Source of the DNA: Pseudomonas sivasensis
Lineage (GTDB): Bacteria > Pseudomonadota > Gammaproteobacteria > Pseudomonadales > Pseudomonadaceae
Length of the DNA: 64,000 bases
Reading direction: 5' to 3'
NCBI RefSeq assembly: GCF_013778505.1
Contig: NZ_JAAOWU010000004.1
Coordinates: 248,001-312,000 of the forward strand
Positions 26,300 to 35,287 of the stretch are shown in pieces (position 1 is the first letter of the stretch; each line of letters starts with the position of its first letter). The position numbers and the translations under genes are program-made. The notes beneath the pieces are model-generated. The model saw only the letters and a program-made list of their open reading frames with translations, was not told where the DNA came from and ran no database searches.

Positions 26300-26387
26300 C
26301 TGTAGGAGCGAGCTTGCTCACGAAAATATCTCAGGCCCATCGCGGTATCGGATGTACCCTTTTCGCGAGCAAGCTCGCTCCTACAGA
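26300..26387. repeat. REP pair of the second type
   Basis: Two inverted copies of TGTAGGAGCGAGCTTGCTC with CGAAAA ends surround a spacer of about 35 bases. This is a different REP class from the other pairs in the window. It overlaps the leader of the DUF2177 gene. Confidence 0.9.
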
Positions 26388-26401
26388 AGAGCAAACCCTA
26401 C

Positions 26402-27238
26402 TCAGCTTAGTTCAATGCGATCCGCGTGAATCACGATCTGACCCTGCTTGTAGAGCGCACCAATAGCTTTCTTGAAGTTCCCCTTGCTCACACCGAACAA
26501 GTTGCTGATTACTGCCGGGTCGCTTTTATCGCTGACCGGCAACGTGCCGTTGTTTTCGCGCAACTTGGCGAGGATCTTCGAGTTGAGGCTGGAGGCCGCT
26601 TCCTGGCCGACCGGTTGCAGGCTCAGGCTGATGTTGCCGTCGGCACGGATCTCTTTGATGAAGCCTTTCTCTTCCTTGCCGGGACGCAGGAACTTGAACA
26701 CTTCGTTCTTGTGGATCAGCCCCCAGTGTTTGTTGTTGATGATCGCCTTGAAGCCCATATCAGTGGCTTCGGCCACCAAGAGGTCGACTTCCTGGCCCAC
26801 AACGTAGTTGGCCGGCGTCTTGTCCAGGTAGCGGTCAAGGCGCGCGGTGGCGGTAATACGCTTGGTGTGCTTGTCGAGATAGACGTGCACCACGCAGTAT
26901 TCACCGGCGGTCATCTGACGTTTTTCTTCCGAGTACGGAAGCAAAAGGTCCTTTGGCAGACCCCAATCGAGGAACACGCCAATACTGTTGACTTCCACCA
27001 CTTTCAAACTGGCAAATTCGCCGACTTGAACTTTGGGTTTTTCGGTGGTGGCGATAAGTTTGTCATCGCTGTCCAGGTAAATAAAAACGTTAAGCCAGTC
27101 TTCATCTTCACTGGGAATATCTTTTGGGATATACCGATTAGGCAAGAGGATTTCGCCATCTTGCGCACCATCAAGGTACAAACCGAAGTTAGTGTGTTTA
27201 ACCACTTGTAAGCTGTTGTAGCGCCCGACTAGAGCCAT
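26402..27238 (-). CDS. CvfB-like S1 RNA-binding protein
   Basis: A 278-residue soluble protein of the CvfB/YitL family: three S1-like OB folds (about 5-60, 70-130, 145-210) and a C-terminal winged-helix domain (about 220-278). In Staphylococcus CvfB binds RNA and affects virulence-gene expression; the role in Pseudomonas is not settled. The start at MALVGRYN is preferred to the ATG five codons upstream because GAGGG then has suitable spacing. The gene stands alone. Confidence 0.85.
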   Translation of the reverse strand: MALVGRYNSLQVVKHTNFGLYLDGAQDGEILLPNRYIPKDIPSEDEDWLNVFIYLDSDDKLIATTEKPKVQVGEFASLKVVEVNSIGVFLDWGLPKDLLLPYSEEKRQMTAGEYCVVHVYLDKHTKRITATARLDRYLDKTPANYVVGQEVDLLVAEATDMGFKAIINNKHWGLIHKNEVFKFLRPGKEEKGFIKEIRADGNISLSLQPVGQEAASSLNSKILAKLRENNGTLPVSDKSDPAVISNLFGVSKGNFKKAIGALYKQGQIVIHADRIELS

Positions 27239-27253
27239 TTCCAATACCCTCAT

Positions 27254-27560
27254 TGCGTGGGCGGCATTCTACCCGAGTTGCGCCCGCGACGCGCGCACGC
27301 CTGAAAAATCGCGGCCTGGCATGGCCCTACGATGGCATCGCTCCGCTCGTCCGATCATTCGACTGAGTTTTGCCCTTCCACCAGCACTGCTTTGCTAGGT
27401 GGTTTTGAGTCAAAACAGTAAGTTAGGGCCTAATTTCAACGATGAACTTCGTTTATTTCCAGCCGCGCTACTTATTCCCAGGGGAGATTTGCCAAGCAAT
27501 TGTCAAGTATTTCCTGTACGATGCCTGGCCAAGTTAATTTTCTACAGGTTAGTGGCCGCC
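27254..27560. other. Intergenic region, no gene seen
   Basis: About 300 bases between divergent genes. It holds the promoter of the CvfB-like gene on the left and of a small gene on the right. A short inverted repeat CTGCTTTGCTAGG near 27389 is the only structure noted. Confidence 0.4.
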
Positions 27561-27740
27561 ATGCGCGTAAAAGCATCCAACAGCAAAGCAAAGCCAGCTC
27601 CAGCCGTTGAAACCAGCGAATCGATCAACAGCCAAATCGCTGCTTTCCTCAAGTCCGGTGGCGAAATCCAGCAAATTGCAAAAGGCGTGAGCGGCCAGAC
27701 TTTCGGCCCGTCCAAGCAGATCAGCCTGGGTAAAAAGTAA
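27561..27740 (+). CDS. Small hypothetical protein, 59 residues
   Basis: A 59-residue basic protein: an Ala/Lys/Pro-rich N-terminus followed by a helix and a conserved-looking end, LKSGGEIQQIAKGVSG. No signal peptide. The pattern recalls small Pseudomonas proteins sometimes labelled as transcriptional regulators, but no function is established. The start is the ATG at 27561; the frame is open further upstream but non-coding in character. Confidence 0.65.
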   Translation: MRVKASNSKAKPAPAVETSESINSQIAAFLKSGGEIQQIAKGVSGQTFGPSKQISLGKK

Positions 27741-27946
27741 CACCGCGCAAAATACCTGGTCCCTAAGCGTCTTGCCTCCAAGGCGCTAGGACTAGAGCCC
27801 GAAACACCCTCCTTCTACATTCAATATTGCGTTAATCGACGAACGGGCCTCATCGCCTGGCATTCGCCGGTATCCTTGCACACGTCTAGCACGGGCATCT
27901 GCCCGATTTTCTCCGTTACTGCTCCTCGCTTTTCATGGAGTGAAGC

Positions 27947-28669
27947 ATGCTCAAATCCTGCATTTTTCTGGTCAGCACATTAGTGGCTTGCCCCCTTGCC
28001 GAAGCGCAGATCTTCCAGCGCGAATTGGGCGACTTCGACCTGAAATTAGGCACTACCCCCAGCCGCAGCATGGCACAGGGCCTGGTCAAGCCGACCTCGC
28101 CGGGCAGCGACTCTTTCCACGGGGGGTTAGACCTCAGCCACAACAGCGGCCTGTACTTCGGCCAGTTCTCGCCAAACATGGGCCTGTCTTCGGCAAGCAC
28201 CCTCGAAGTCGACTCCTACATGGGCTTCAAACACCCCTTCGACCAGACGCTCGGCTACGAAGTCGGCTTGATCCACTACAGCTACCCCAAGCTCAGCCCC
28301 CTCGACAGCCAAGAGTTCTACGGCGGCTTGAACCTGTTGGGCAATCGTTTCGGTGCCTCCTTCAGCAACGACCCGGACCGCCAGGACAGCACGATTTTCG
28401 CCGACCTCGGCGGCACCCAACCCTTCGGCATCGGCGTCAGCATGAAGTACACCACCCACCAATTGGGCACTCCAGCTTCGGTGGACGGCGGCACCATCAG
28501 CAGCTTCAGCGACTGGTCGGTTCAGTTCTCCCGCGCCTGGAAGGGCATCGACTTGGACCTGATTTACAGCGACTCCAGCCTTAGCGGCGGCGACTGCTCG
28601 GCGTACTCCGGACACAATTCGCAATGCGACGGGCTGTTGACGTTAAAGGCCGCGCGGTCGTTTTATTGA
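27947..28669 (+). CDS. TorF-family putative porin
   Basis: A 240-residue exported protein with a signal peptide (cleavage after AEA near residue 20) and alternating beta-strand pattern ending in an aromatic residue (RSFY), as expected for an outer-membrane barrel. It fits the TorF family (Gcw_chp). Two Cys near the C-terminus (GDCSAYSGHNSQCDG) could form a disulfide. GGAGTG precedes the ATG. Its transport role is unknown. A lipoprotein gene follows after 66 bases. Confidence 0.75.
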   Translation: MLKSCIFLVSTLVACPLAEAQIFQRELGDFDLKLGTTPSRSMAQGLVKPTSPGSDSFHGGLDLSHNSGLYFGQFSPNMGLSSASTLEVDSYMGFKHPFDQTLGYEVGLIHYSYPKLSPLDSQEFYGGLNLLGNRFGASFSNDPDRQDSTIFADLGGTQPFGIGVSMKYTTHQLGTPASVDGGTISSFSDWSVQFSRAWKGIDLDLIYSDSSLSGGDCSAYSGHNSQCDGLLTLKAARSFY

Positions 28670-28735
28670 TGGGCTGAACTGTAGCGCCTGGCGCGGGTTC
28701 ACATGCATTGAATCCCTCTGCCCAAGGAAACGCCC

Positions 28736-29602
28736 ATGCTGCGTCGGCTCAAACTGTTGGTGGCCCTGCTGACCCTAAGCCTGGCACTCGCCGGCTGCAA
28801 CCGCGTGGGCCTGGCCTACCGCAACCTGGACGTGATCATCCCCTGGACCCTCAATGACTACCTGGACATGAACGCCGGGCAGAAGAGTTGGTTCAACGAT
28901 AAGCTCAAGGAACACCTGGCCTGGCATTGCACCACGCAGTTGCCGGGTTATCTCGATTGGCTCGATCGCCTGCAACAGATGGTCGACGAAAACCAGGTCA
29001 CCGATTCGGCACTGAAAACGCGCACCGCCGAAGCCGAACAGGCAATCGCTGACGTCGCCCGCGAAATCACCCCCTCAGCCATCGAATTGCTCCAGGGGTT
29101 GAATGATCAGCAGGTCAAAGAAATGAATGACGCCCTGGCCAAGGATCTGCGCAAACGCCAGGACGACTACCTTAAGCCGCCCCTCACCCAACAAATCAAG
29201 GACCGCGCCGAGCGCATGAACAAACGCCTGGACACCTGGATGGGCCCACTGAGCGCTAGCCAGCAAAATCGCGTCACCGCGTGGTCCGTCGCGCTGGGCG
29301 AACAGAATCAGGAATGGATCGGCAATCGCGCCCATTGGCAGGCGCAATTTATCGAAGCGGTGCAGCAACGCCACAGCGCCGAATTCCCACAGAAGATGCA
29401 GCAACTGCTGGTGGACCGCGAAAGCCTATGGACCCCGCAATATCGCGCGGCTTACGCCCAGACCGAAGCTGCGGCGCGCAGCCTGATTGTCGACGTGATG
29501 GCCGAAAGTACGCCGCAGCAACGCCTTAAACTCACGCAGAAAATCGACGGCGTACGCAGCGACTTCAAGGCACTCAAATGCCTCAAGGCCGCCGGGATTT
29601 AA
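28736..29602 (+). CDS. DUF6279 lipoprotein
   Basis: A 288-residue lipoprotein: the signal peptide ends in the lipobox LAGC with Cys near residue 21. The rest is mostly helical and charged, as in the DUF6279 family. It is likely anchored to a membrane facing the periplasm. Function unknown. AAGGAAA precedes the ATG. Confidence 0.8.
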   Translation: MLRRLKLLVALLTLSLALAGCNRVGLAYRNLDVIIPWTLNDYLDMNAGQKSWFNDKLKEHLAWHCTTQLPGYLDWLDRLQQMVDENQVTDSALKTRTAEAEQAIADVAREITPSAIELLQGLNDQQVKEMNDALAKDLRKRQDDYLKPPLTQQIKDRAERMNKRLDTWMGPLSASQQNRVTAWSVALGEQNQEWIGNRAHWQAQFIEAVQQRHSAEFPQKMQQLLVDRESLWTPQYRAAYAQTEAAARSLIVDVMAESTPQQRLKLTQKIDGVRSDFKALKCLKAAGI

Positions 29603-29625
29603 TGTGGGAGGGGCTGCCACCCACA
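29603..29625. repeat. Single decayed REP half
   Basis: TGTGGGAGGGGCTGCCACCCACA directly after the lipoprotein stop looks like a shortened REP that now forms only a small hairpin. It could serve as a terminator-like structure. Confidence 0.4.
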
Positions 29626-29644
29626 CTGGGTCCGCGCATACCCG

Positions 29645-30034
29645 TCAGGCAATCTGCGCTTTGGACGCCACTTCAGCGAAGGTTGCCGGGTCCAGTGCAT
29701 CCGGCTGCTCATCCAGCACTTGGCGCGGGTGATCGTTGCCGGGAATGGAACTGTCGATCAGCGCCAGCAGTTGGGCACCCAATTGCGTCAAAATGAAGTT
29801 CTCACCATTTCCGCCCTCTGCCTCGGGGCGCGATTCAATAAAACCGCGCTTGAACAGCAGCGCTTCATAATCCGCTGCGGTCTTTTTCAGCGCATCCAGA
29901 TTGCCGGTGTTCTCACCCGCCGTGGCCTTCTCGGCCGCTTCCTGCTCGGCGTATTTGCGCGGGGCAAAGCTGCCTTCGCCGTTCTGCACTTCGTGCAGCA
30001 GACGTTCGATTAGATCCCAGTTGTAAGTCGTCAT
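29645..30034 (-). CDS. DUF2513-like small protein
   Basis: A 129-residue soluble acidic protein. The start TTYNWDLIERLLHEVQ and the segment GFIESRPEAEGG..FILTQLGAQLL resemble the winged-helix form of DUF2513/YjcQ-type proteins, often labelled putative transcriptional regulators. The central 40 residues are low-complexity (Ala/Glu rich). The start at 30034 is chosen because AGGAGGAATC lies directly upstream. Confidence 0.65.
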   Translation of the reverse strand: MTTYNWDLIERLLHEVQNGEGSFAPRKYAEQEAAEKATAGENTGNLDALKKTAADYEALLFKRGFIESRPEAEGGNGENFILTQLGAQLLALIDSSIPGNDHPRQVLDEQPDALDPATFAEVASKAQIA

Positions 30035-30190
30035 CCTGATTCCTCCTGCAGGCCTAAGAAAAAGTAGCCCGTCAAAAGGTGTGACATGCCACACCTGCCA
30101 CCGTTCAGCCCGCCAGACGGACGTCATTTCTCTGAACTTTCAAGACGTTCGCCCCCTCAACCGCACATCATCACCAAGGAGGTACGTACC

Positions 30191-30466
30191 ATGAACACCT
30201 TGAGAAACCTGGCCATCGCCGCCGCCCTGCTCACGGCCCTGCCCGCCTGGGCCTGCACGCCCGAAGAGGCCACGGCGAAACGAGAGCAGTTGGCGACGGA
30301 AGTGACCAAGCTCACCGAGCAGAACCCCACCAAAGCCAAAGAGATGAACGACGAGCTGCAGAAGATGGACCTGGACACTGAAAGCGCGGAATTCCCTGAC
30401 AAGTGCCAGCTCATCGACGCCCGCCTTAAAGAATTGAAAGAAGCTGCGGCAAAAGCCAAAAACTGA
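30191..30466 (+). CDS. Small periplasmic helical protein, 91 residues
   Basis: A signal peptide (cleavage after AWA near residue 21) precedes a 70-residue charged helical domain with two cysteines (C22 and the one in DKCQLID), which may form a disulfide that ties a helical hairpin. The AAGGAGGT before the start is an almost ideal ribosome-binding site, suggesting high expression. No named family recognised. It has its own terminator. Confidence 0.7.
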   Translation: MNTLRNLAIAAALLTALPAWACTPEEATAKREQLATEVTKLTEQNPTKAKEMNDELQKMDLDTESAEFPDKCQLIDARLKELKEAAAKAKN

Positions 30467-30472
30467 AGGCAT

Positions 30473-30500
30473 AAAAAAACCGGACGATGTCCGGTTTTTT
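30473..30500. terminator. Bidirectional terminator
   Basis: An AAAAAACCGGAC / GTCCGGTTTTTT hairpin with T tracts on both strands separates two convergent genes. Confidence 0.9.
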
Positions 30501-30515
30501 CACATCAGCGCTGGC

Positions 30516-31862
30516 TTATTCAGCAGCCGGTGCTTCGGGCTTGCGGCGTTTAAGCGGGGCCATGCCGTCTTTGCTGACCAACGACAGGTTATCGGTCTTC
30601 GGACGGTTGGCGATCTTGCGCTTGGTCGGCGACTTGGCACCGGTTTTCTTCTTGTCGCCCTTGGCGTCAGTCTTTTTCTTCTTCACGCCAACAGCCTTGC
30701 CCGACGCCTTGACCTTCTTCGGCCCGGTGTAGGTGCCTTTGACTTCCTTGATGGTGCGCCGCTCGAACGACTGCTTGAGGTAGCGCTCGATGCTCGACAT
30801 CAGGTTCCAGTCGCCATGGCAGATCAGCGAGATGGCCAGGCCATCGTTGCCGGCACGCCCGGTACGGCCGATACGGTGCACGTACTCGTCGCCGCTTCGT
30901 GGCATGTCGAAGTTGATCACCAGGTCCAGGCCATCAACGTCCAGGCCACGGGCAGCCACATCGGTAGCCACCAGGATCTTCACGCCGCCCGCCTTGAGGC
31001 GATCGATGGCCAGCTTGCGGTCCTTCTGGTCTTTCTCGCCGTGCAGCACGAAAGCCTTGTATTCCTGGGCAACCAAGCGACCGTAGATGCGGTCGGCGGC
31101 AGCGCGGGTGTTGGTGAACACGATGGCCTTCTGGTAGGTCTCGTTGGCCAACAGCCAGTTGAGGATCTGTTCTTTGTGCACATTGTGGTCAGCGGTGACG
31201 ATCTGCTGGCGCGTGGTGGCATTCAGGTCGCTGACATTGTTGACCTGCAAGTGCTCAGGGTTGTTCAGCACCTTGGCGACCATTTCGCGCAAGGTCGAGC
31301 CACCGGTAGTGGCGGAGAACAGCATGGTCTGCTGGCGATTGACACATTCGGCAACCAGACGCTGAACGTCGTCGGCAAAGCCCATGTCGAGCATGCGGTC
31401 GGCTTCGTCGAGCACCAGCACTTCGACTTCCTTGAGGTCGAGGTTGCCGGCGTTGAGTTGCTCAATCATACGGCCTGGGGTGCCGATCAAGATGTCCGGC
31501 ACCTTGCGCAGCATGGCGGCCTGGACCTTGAAGTCTTCGCCGCCAGTAATAATGCCGGACTTGATGAAGGTGAACTGCGAGAAGCGCTCCACTTCCTTCA
31601 AAGTCTGCTGGGCGAGCTCACGGGTCGGCAGCAGGATCAGGGTCTTGATGCTCACGCGGACTTTGGCCGGGCCGATCAGACGATTCAGAACCGGCAAGAC
31701 GAAAGCGGCGGTTTTGCCGCTGCCGGTTTGAGCCGTCACCCGCAGGTCACGCCCTTCGAGCGCGAGCGGGATGGCCGCTGCTTGCACAGGCGTAGGCTCG
31801 ACAAATTTTAGCTCGGCCACGGCTTTGAGCAGGCGTTCGTGCAGGGCGAATTGGGAAAACAC
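30516..31862 (-). CDS. DEAD-box ATP-dependent RNA helicase
   Basis: A 448-residue DEAD-box helicase with the Q-motif region FVEPTPVQAAAIP, motif I AQTGSGKT at 44-51, motif II DEAD at 153-156, SAT, and the C-terminal motifs ARGLDV and HRIGRTGR. The tail after about residue 380 is rich in Lys and likely binds RNA. It probably acts in ribosome assembly or RNA decay. The GTG at 31862, with GAGGT at eight bases, is the likely start; the frame stays open far upstream but that part is non-coding in style. Confidence 0.88.
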   Translation of the reverse strand: MFSQFALHERLLKAVAELKFVEPTPVQAAAIPLALEGRDLRVTAQTGSGKTAAFVLPVLNRLIGPAKVRVSIKTLILLPTRELAQQTLKEVERFSQFTFIKSGIITGGEDFKVQAAMLRKVPDILIGTPGRMIEQLNAGNLDLKEVEVLVLDEADRMLDMGFADDVQRLVAECVNRQQTMLFSATTGGSTLREMVAKVLNNPEHLQVNNVSDLNATTRQQIVTADHNVHKEQILNWLLANETYQKAIVFTNTRAAADRIYGRLVAQEYKAFVLHGEKDQKDRKLAIDRLKAGGVKILVATDVAARGLDVDGLDLVINFDMPRSGDEYVHRIGRTGRAGNDGLAISLICHGDWNLMSSIERYLKQSFERRTIKEVKGTYTGPKKVKASGKAVGVKKKKTDAKGDKKKTGAKSPTKRKIANRPKTDNLSLVSKDGMAPLKRRKPEAPAAE

Positions 31863-32055
31863 GGGTGCTACCTCGAAGAAATACAAAATATCAGCTGCAT
31901 AGGGTAACGGTTTCGGGCGCCCAAACCGAGTTTCTTTACGCGAACGGTGCGAATCAGGTGCTTTTTTGTCAGGGCATTTGTCTACAACGTCAACTTTGTC
32001 GCACTTAGATGCTCTAATCGCGCCGTCTTGTCTTACAGAGGAATCGGTTTCACCC

Positions 32056-33342
32056 ATGGATATCAAACAGCTTTGGCTCAACGTCCAAGACCTATGGGGC
32101 GCCCTCGACCAACACCCGGTGCTGCATGCCAGCCTTGGTTTTATGGTGTTGCTGGTGGTGGCCCTGCTGCTCGGACGGGTAGCGCGATACCTCACCCTGC
32201 ACGCCGTCAAATTGCTCGGCCGCCAACCGTCACTGCATTGGCTCAATGATCTGCGGCACAACAAAGTCTTCCACCGCCTGGCGCAAATGACGCCGTCCCT
32301 GGTGATCCAGTTCGGCCTGTACCTGGTGCCGGACTTGAGCAAAACCGCAATTCTGTTCATCGGCAACGTGGCGCTGGCCATCTCCATCCTGTTCCTGGTC
32401 CTGGCCATGAGCGCCCTGCTCAATGCCCTGCTGGACATCTATGCCCGCACCGAACACGCACGCACCCGCTCAATCAAGGGTTACGTGCAGTTGGCGAAGA
32501 TGGTGCTGTTCGTGTTCGGGGCGATCATCATCGTCGCCACACTGATTGACCGCTCGCCGCTGTTGCTGCTGTCGGGTTTGGGTGCGATGTCGGCGGTGAT
32601 TCTGTTGGTGTACAAGGACACGCTACTGTCGTTCGTCGCCAGCGTGCAGCTCACCAGCAACGACATGCTGCGGGTCGGTGACTGGATCGAAATGCCCCAG
32701 GTCGGCGCCGACGGCGACGTGGTGGACATCACTCTGCACACGGTCAAGGTGCAGAACTTCGACAAGACCATCGTCTCCATTCCTACCTGGCGCCTGATGT
32801 CCGAGTCGTTCAAGAACTGGCGCGGCATGCAAGCCTCCGGCGGGCGTCGGATCAAGCGCAGCCTGTTCATCGATGCCAGCGGCGTGCGTTTCCTGCGCGA
32901 TGACGAAGAGGTGCGCATGACCCAGGTGCACCTGCTCACCGACTACATCGGGCGCAAGCAGGCAGAGCTCAAGGCCTGGAATGAAGCCCAAGGACACAGC
33001 GCACAACTGCTGGCCAACCGTCGCCGAATGACCAACCTCGGCACCTTCCGCGCCTATGCCCTGGCCTACCTGAAAAGCCATCCGGACATCCAGCCGAACA
33101 TGACCTGCATGGTGCGCCAGATGCAAACCACGGCTCAGGGCGTGCCGCTGGAGATCTACTGCTTCACCCGCACCACGGCGTGGGCCGATTACGAGCGCAT
33201 CCAGGGGGACATCTTCGATTACCTGCTGGCGGTGTTGCCGGAGTTTGGACTGAGTCTGTACCAGCAACCGAGTGGCACCGATCTACGGGCAGGAATTCTG
33301 GCGCTGACACCCAGCCCCCAGAGCACGCCAGCCCTGCAGTGA
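32056..33342 (+). CDS. Mechanosensitive channel (MscS family, YbdG-like)
   Basis: A 428-residue membrane protein: several N-terminal helices, then the MscS core helix (SGLGAMSAVILLVYKDTLLSF, about 178-198) and the cytoplasmic beta domain (GDWIEMPQVGADGDVVDI). The long C-terminal domain fits the YbdG/miniconductance type. Such channels release solutes on hypo-osmotic shock. The start at 32056 is chosen over an upstream in-frame start because the family begins at the first helix. Confidence 0.85.
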   Translation: MDIKQLWLNVQDLWGALDQHPVLHASLGFMVLLVVALLLGRVARYLTLHAVKLLGRQPSLHWLNDLRHNKVFHRLAQMTPSLVIQFGLYLVPDLSKTAILFIGNVALAISILFLVLAMSALLNALLDIYARTEHARTRSIKGYVQLAKMVLFVFGAIIIVATLIDRSPLLLLSGLGAMSAVILLVYKDTLLSFVASVQLTSNDMLRVGDWIEMPQVGADGDVVDITLHTVKVQNFDKTIVSIPTWRLMSESFKNWRGMQASGGRRIKRSLFIDASGVRFLRDDEEVRMTQVHLLTDYIGRKQAELKAWNEAQGHSAQLLANRRRMTNLGTFRAYALAYLKSHPDIQPNMTCMVRQMQTTAQGVPLEIYCFTRTTAWADYERIQGDIFDYLLAVLPEFGLSLYQQPSGTDLRAGILALTPSPQSTPALQ

Positions 33343-33577
33343 GCCCGAAGCCGGCGAGGTGAAAATACGCGCCTCGCCGGCGCAATATCCCCCTAAGCGC
33401 CGGCAACTATGTGTAGCCGCTGCGACCGAATAATCAACTGACGCAAACAATAAAGAAAATTTCTCCTACGCCTTTAGTGATTCTCACTACTTGTGCGCAC
33501 TATTTCTAATCTGTTTTTAAAAAAACCAACGCCTTAGCATTTGGCCATCAAACAACGCCAGATAAAGGCCATCCCTC

Positions 33578-34957
33578 ATGTTATGGACAACTCAGCTTTC
33601 TGATAATGCGGCAGACTTTGTATTAACTTCGAATGCCGAAGCGTTGACCCACTATTGTGGTGCTAGTGCCTTTGCTCAACCTCGCGATTTTTATACCACT
33701 AGTCCCTATCAGCGACCTTCCAGGCCGCAGGACGTGACCGACTCGATCATCACCACCAGCCTGACCAGCGACCAACTTTCAGACAGTCAGCATTTGTTGG
33801 CACAACGCTTGTTATTGAATATCTACGAGCAAGACTTAGTCTTCTTGCCCAAGCCGCCATTAGAACTCGACTTAAAGGCTTTCAAACAGTTCTATGACCC
33901 CCAACATGCCGCCAGTGGCAAAAAGATCCGCCCGTTACTGGAACACTACTTATACAACTGGCTTAAGGAAGAAGTGCACATCAATGGTCCTTGGTGCCTG
34001 GACTCTTTTGTCGCCCACACCGATAAAGTCTTGGATGATGTAGCCCAAGCCGACTCCAAACTGCATGAGGTGCTGACCACCAGCCGCAACCCCCAGCGTG
34101 CCGCGCGTTTTTTCATGACCCAATGCGCAGGGGATTTCCTCAGTGAAGCCTCGGCCATGGCGCGCAATGTTCTGGGTAACTGCGGTGTGTACACCAGCGA
34201 GTTATTCAAGATCCTGATCGACGAGTATGGCTACGGCGTCGACAAAAAGAAGCACAGCACCATCTTTGAAGACATGCTCCAGGACATGGACATGTCACAC
34301 CACGTGCACCATTACTGGCAGTTCTACACGCCGGCGTCGCTGTCGCTGACCAACTATTTCCACTATGTGTCGGCCAACCACGGCGAACTGTTCCGCTACA
34401 TCGGCGCCATGTACTACACCGAAGCCACGCTGGCGCTGACGACCAAGCACCAGTCCCGTGCGATCAAGACCATCTTCGATGGCCAGGTCTCCACTGCCTA
34501 CTTCGATGAGCATGCTCATATCGATGTGCACCACGGCAGAATGGCACTTCAGCGCCTGATCATTCCCATGATCAAGCAGTTCGGCACCAAGATCATCCCC
34601 GACCTTATCCGCGGCTTTGAAGAGTTCAAGCTCCTTCAGGACATCGCCGACGAAGAACTGTATGCCCATATCAAATGGCACGACGAGCTGGATGAACATC
34701 GCGCCAAGGCTTCGCAGCTTCAGGGCCAAAAGCCGGTGGACCTGCGAATCACCGAGGCTGAACACGAGCTCTCGGTGCTGCACACCCACCCCAATGACGA
34801 ACTGTTCTGGGTCGAATCCGGCGAGCTGGAGTTTATCGCCAGCCCCGAATTGACTGTGCGCCTCATCGCCGGCGAAGGCGTCGTGATTCCCAAGGGAATG
34901 CTCCATGGCACGCGCATCGTCAGTCCGTCCTGCACGTACACCGTCACCGCCATCTGA
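33578..34957 (+). CDS. SznF-like diiron oxidase / cupin fusion enzyme
   Basis: A 459-residue protein with an N-terminal helical part (about 65-165), a heme-oxygenase-like diiron oxidase domain (about 170-350) and a C-terminal cupin (about 385-459). The diiron ligands appear complete: E190, E216, H226 (DEYGYGVDKKKH), E282, H312, D316 and H319 (EHAHIDVHH). The cupin motifs are intact: H402, H404, E408 (HTHPNDE) and H443 (PKGMLH). SznF of streptozotocin synthesis has the same order; from memory its ligands are E189, E215, H225, E281, H311, D315, H318 and H407, H409, H448. SznF hydroxylates N-methylarginine and rearranges it to an N-nitrosourea. The substrate here is unknown, and no SznE-type methyltransferase is nearby. 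The first 300 bases use more TTA/TTG codons than the rest. It is the first gene of a tight same-strand run. Confidence 0.85.
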   Translation: MLWTTQLSDNAADFVLTSNAEALTHYCGASAFAQPRDFYTTSPYQRPSRPQDVTDSIITTSLTSDQLSDSQHLLAQRLLLNIYEQDLVFLPKPPLELDLKAFKQFYDPQHAASGKKIRPLLEHYLYNWLKEEVHINGPWCLDSFVAHTDKVLDDVAQADSKLHEVLTTSRNPQRAARFFMTQCAGDFLSEASAMARNVLGNCGVYTSELFKILIDEYGYGVDKKKHSTIFEDMLQDMDMSHHVHHYWQFYTPASLSLTNYFHYVSANHGELFRYIGAMYYTEATLALTTKHQSRAIKTIFDGQVSTAYFDEHAHIDVHHGRMALQRLIIPMIKQFGTKIIPDLIRGFEEFKLLQDIADEELYAHIKWHDELDEHRAKASQLQGQKPVDLRITEAEHELSVLHTHPNDELFWVESGELEFIASPELTVRLIAGEGVVIPKGMLHGTRIVSPSCTYTVTAI

Positions 34958-35287
34958 ATGGGCCACCCAATGAAAGCCATCAGCCTGAATATCACCCACG
35001 CCCATTACGTGGCCGTGGAGGACAGAACCTATTTTCTGAAGCGTCACGCGTATTCGACGCAATTGCTGCCCACCTCGTGCCCCCATCGTGGCGGCCCACT
35101 GCACATGGGCGAAGTGACGGGCGACGGCCAAAGCGTGATCTGTCCCTGGCACGACAACGCCTACAAGGTCTGCAACCTGGAAAAGAAGGCGCTGCCCACC
35201 GTGCGCGTCAGAAACCAGATCAGCACCGTGGTCGGCGACACCGAACGGTGCGTGCCGCTACTTAAACTCTCCCGTTACGACGGATGA
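34958..35287 (+). CDS. Small Rieske [2Fe-2S] protein
   Basis: A 109-residue protein that is essentially one Rieske domain: C41-P-H43 (SCPHRGGPL) and C62-P-W-H65 (ICPWHDNAY) hold the cluster. There is no oxygenase domain, so it should act as a soluble electron carrier or as a small subunit. It begins directly after the stop of the diiron/cupin gene; an internal ATG at 34970 is an alternative start. The likely partner is the diiron enzyme, which needs electrons. Its stop overlaps the MFS start (ATGA). Confidence 0.88.
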   Translation: MGHPMKAISLNITHAHYVAVEDRTYFLKRHAYSTQLLPTSCPHRGGPLHMGEVTGDGQSVICPWHDNAYKVCNLEKKALPTVRVRNQISTVVGDTERCVPLLKLSRYDG

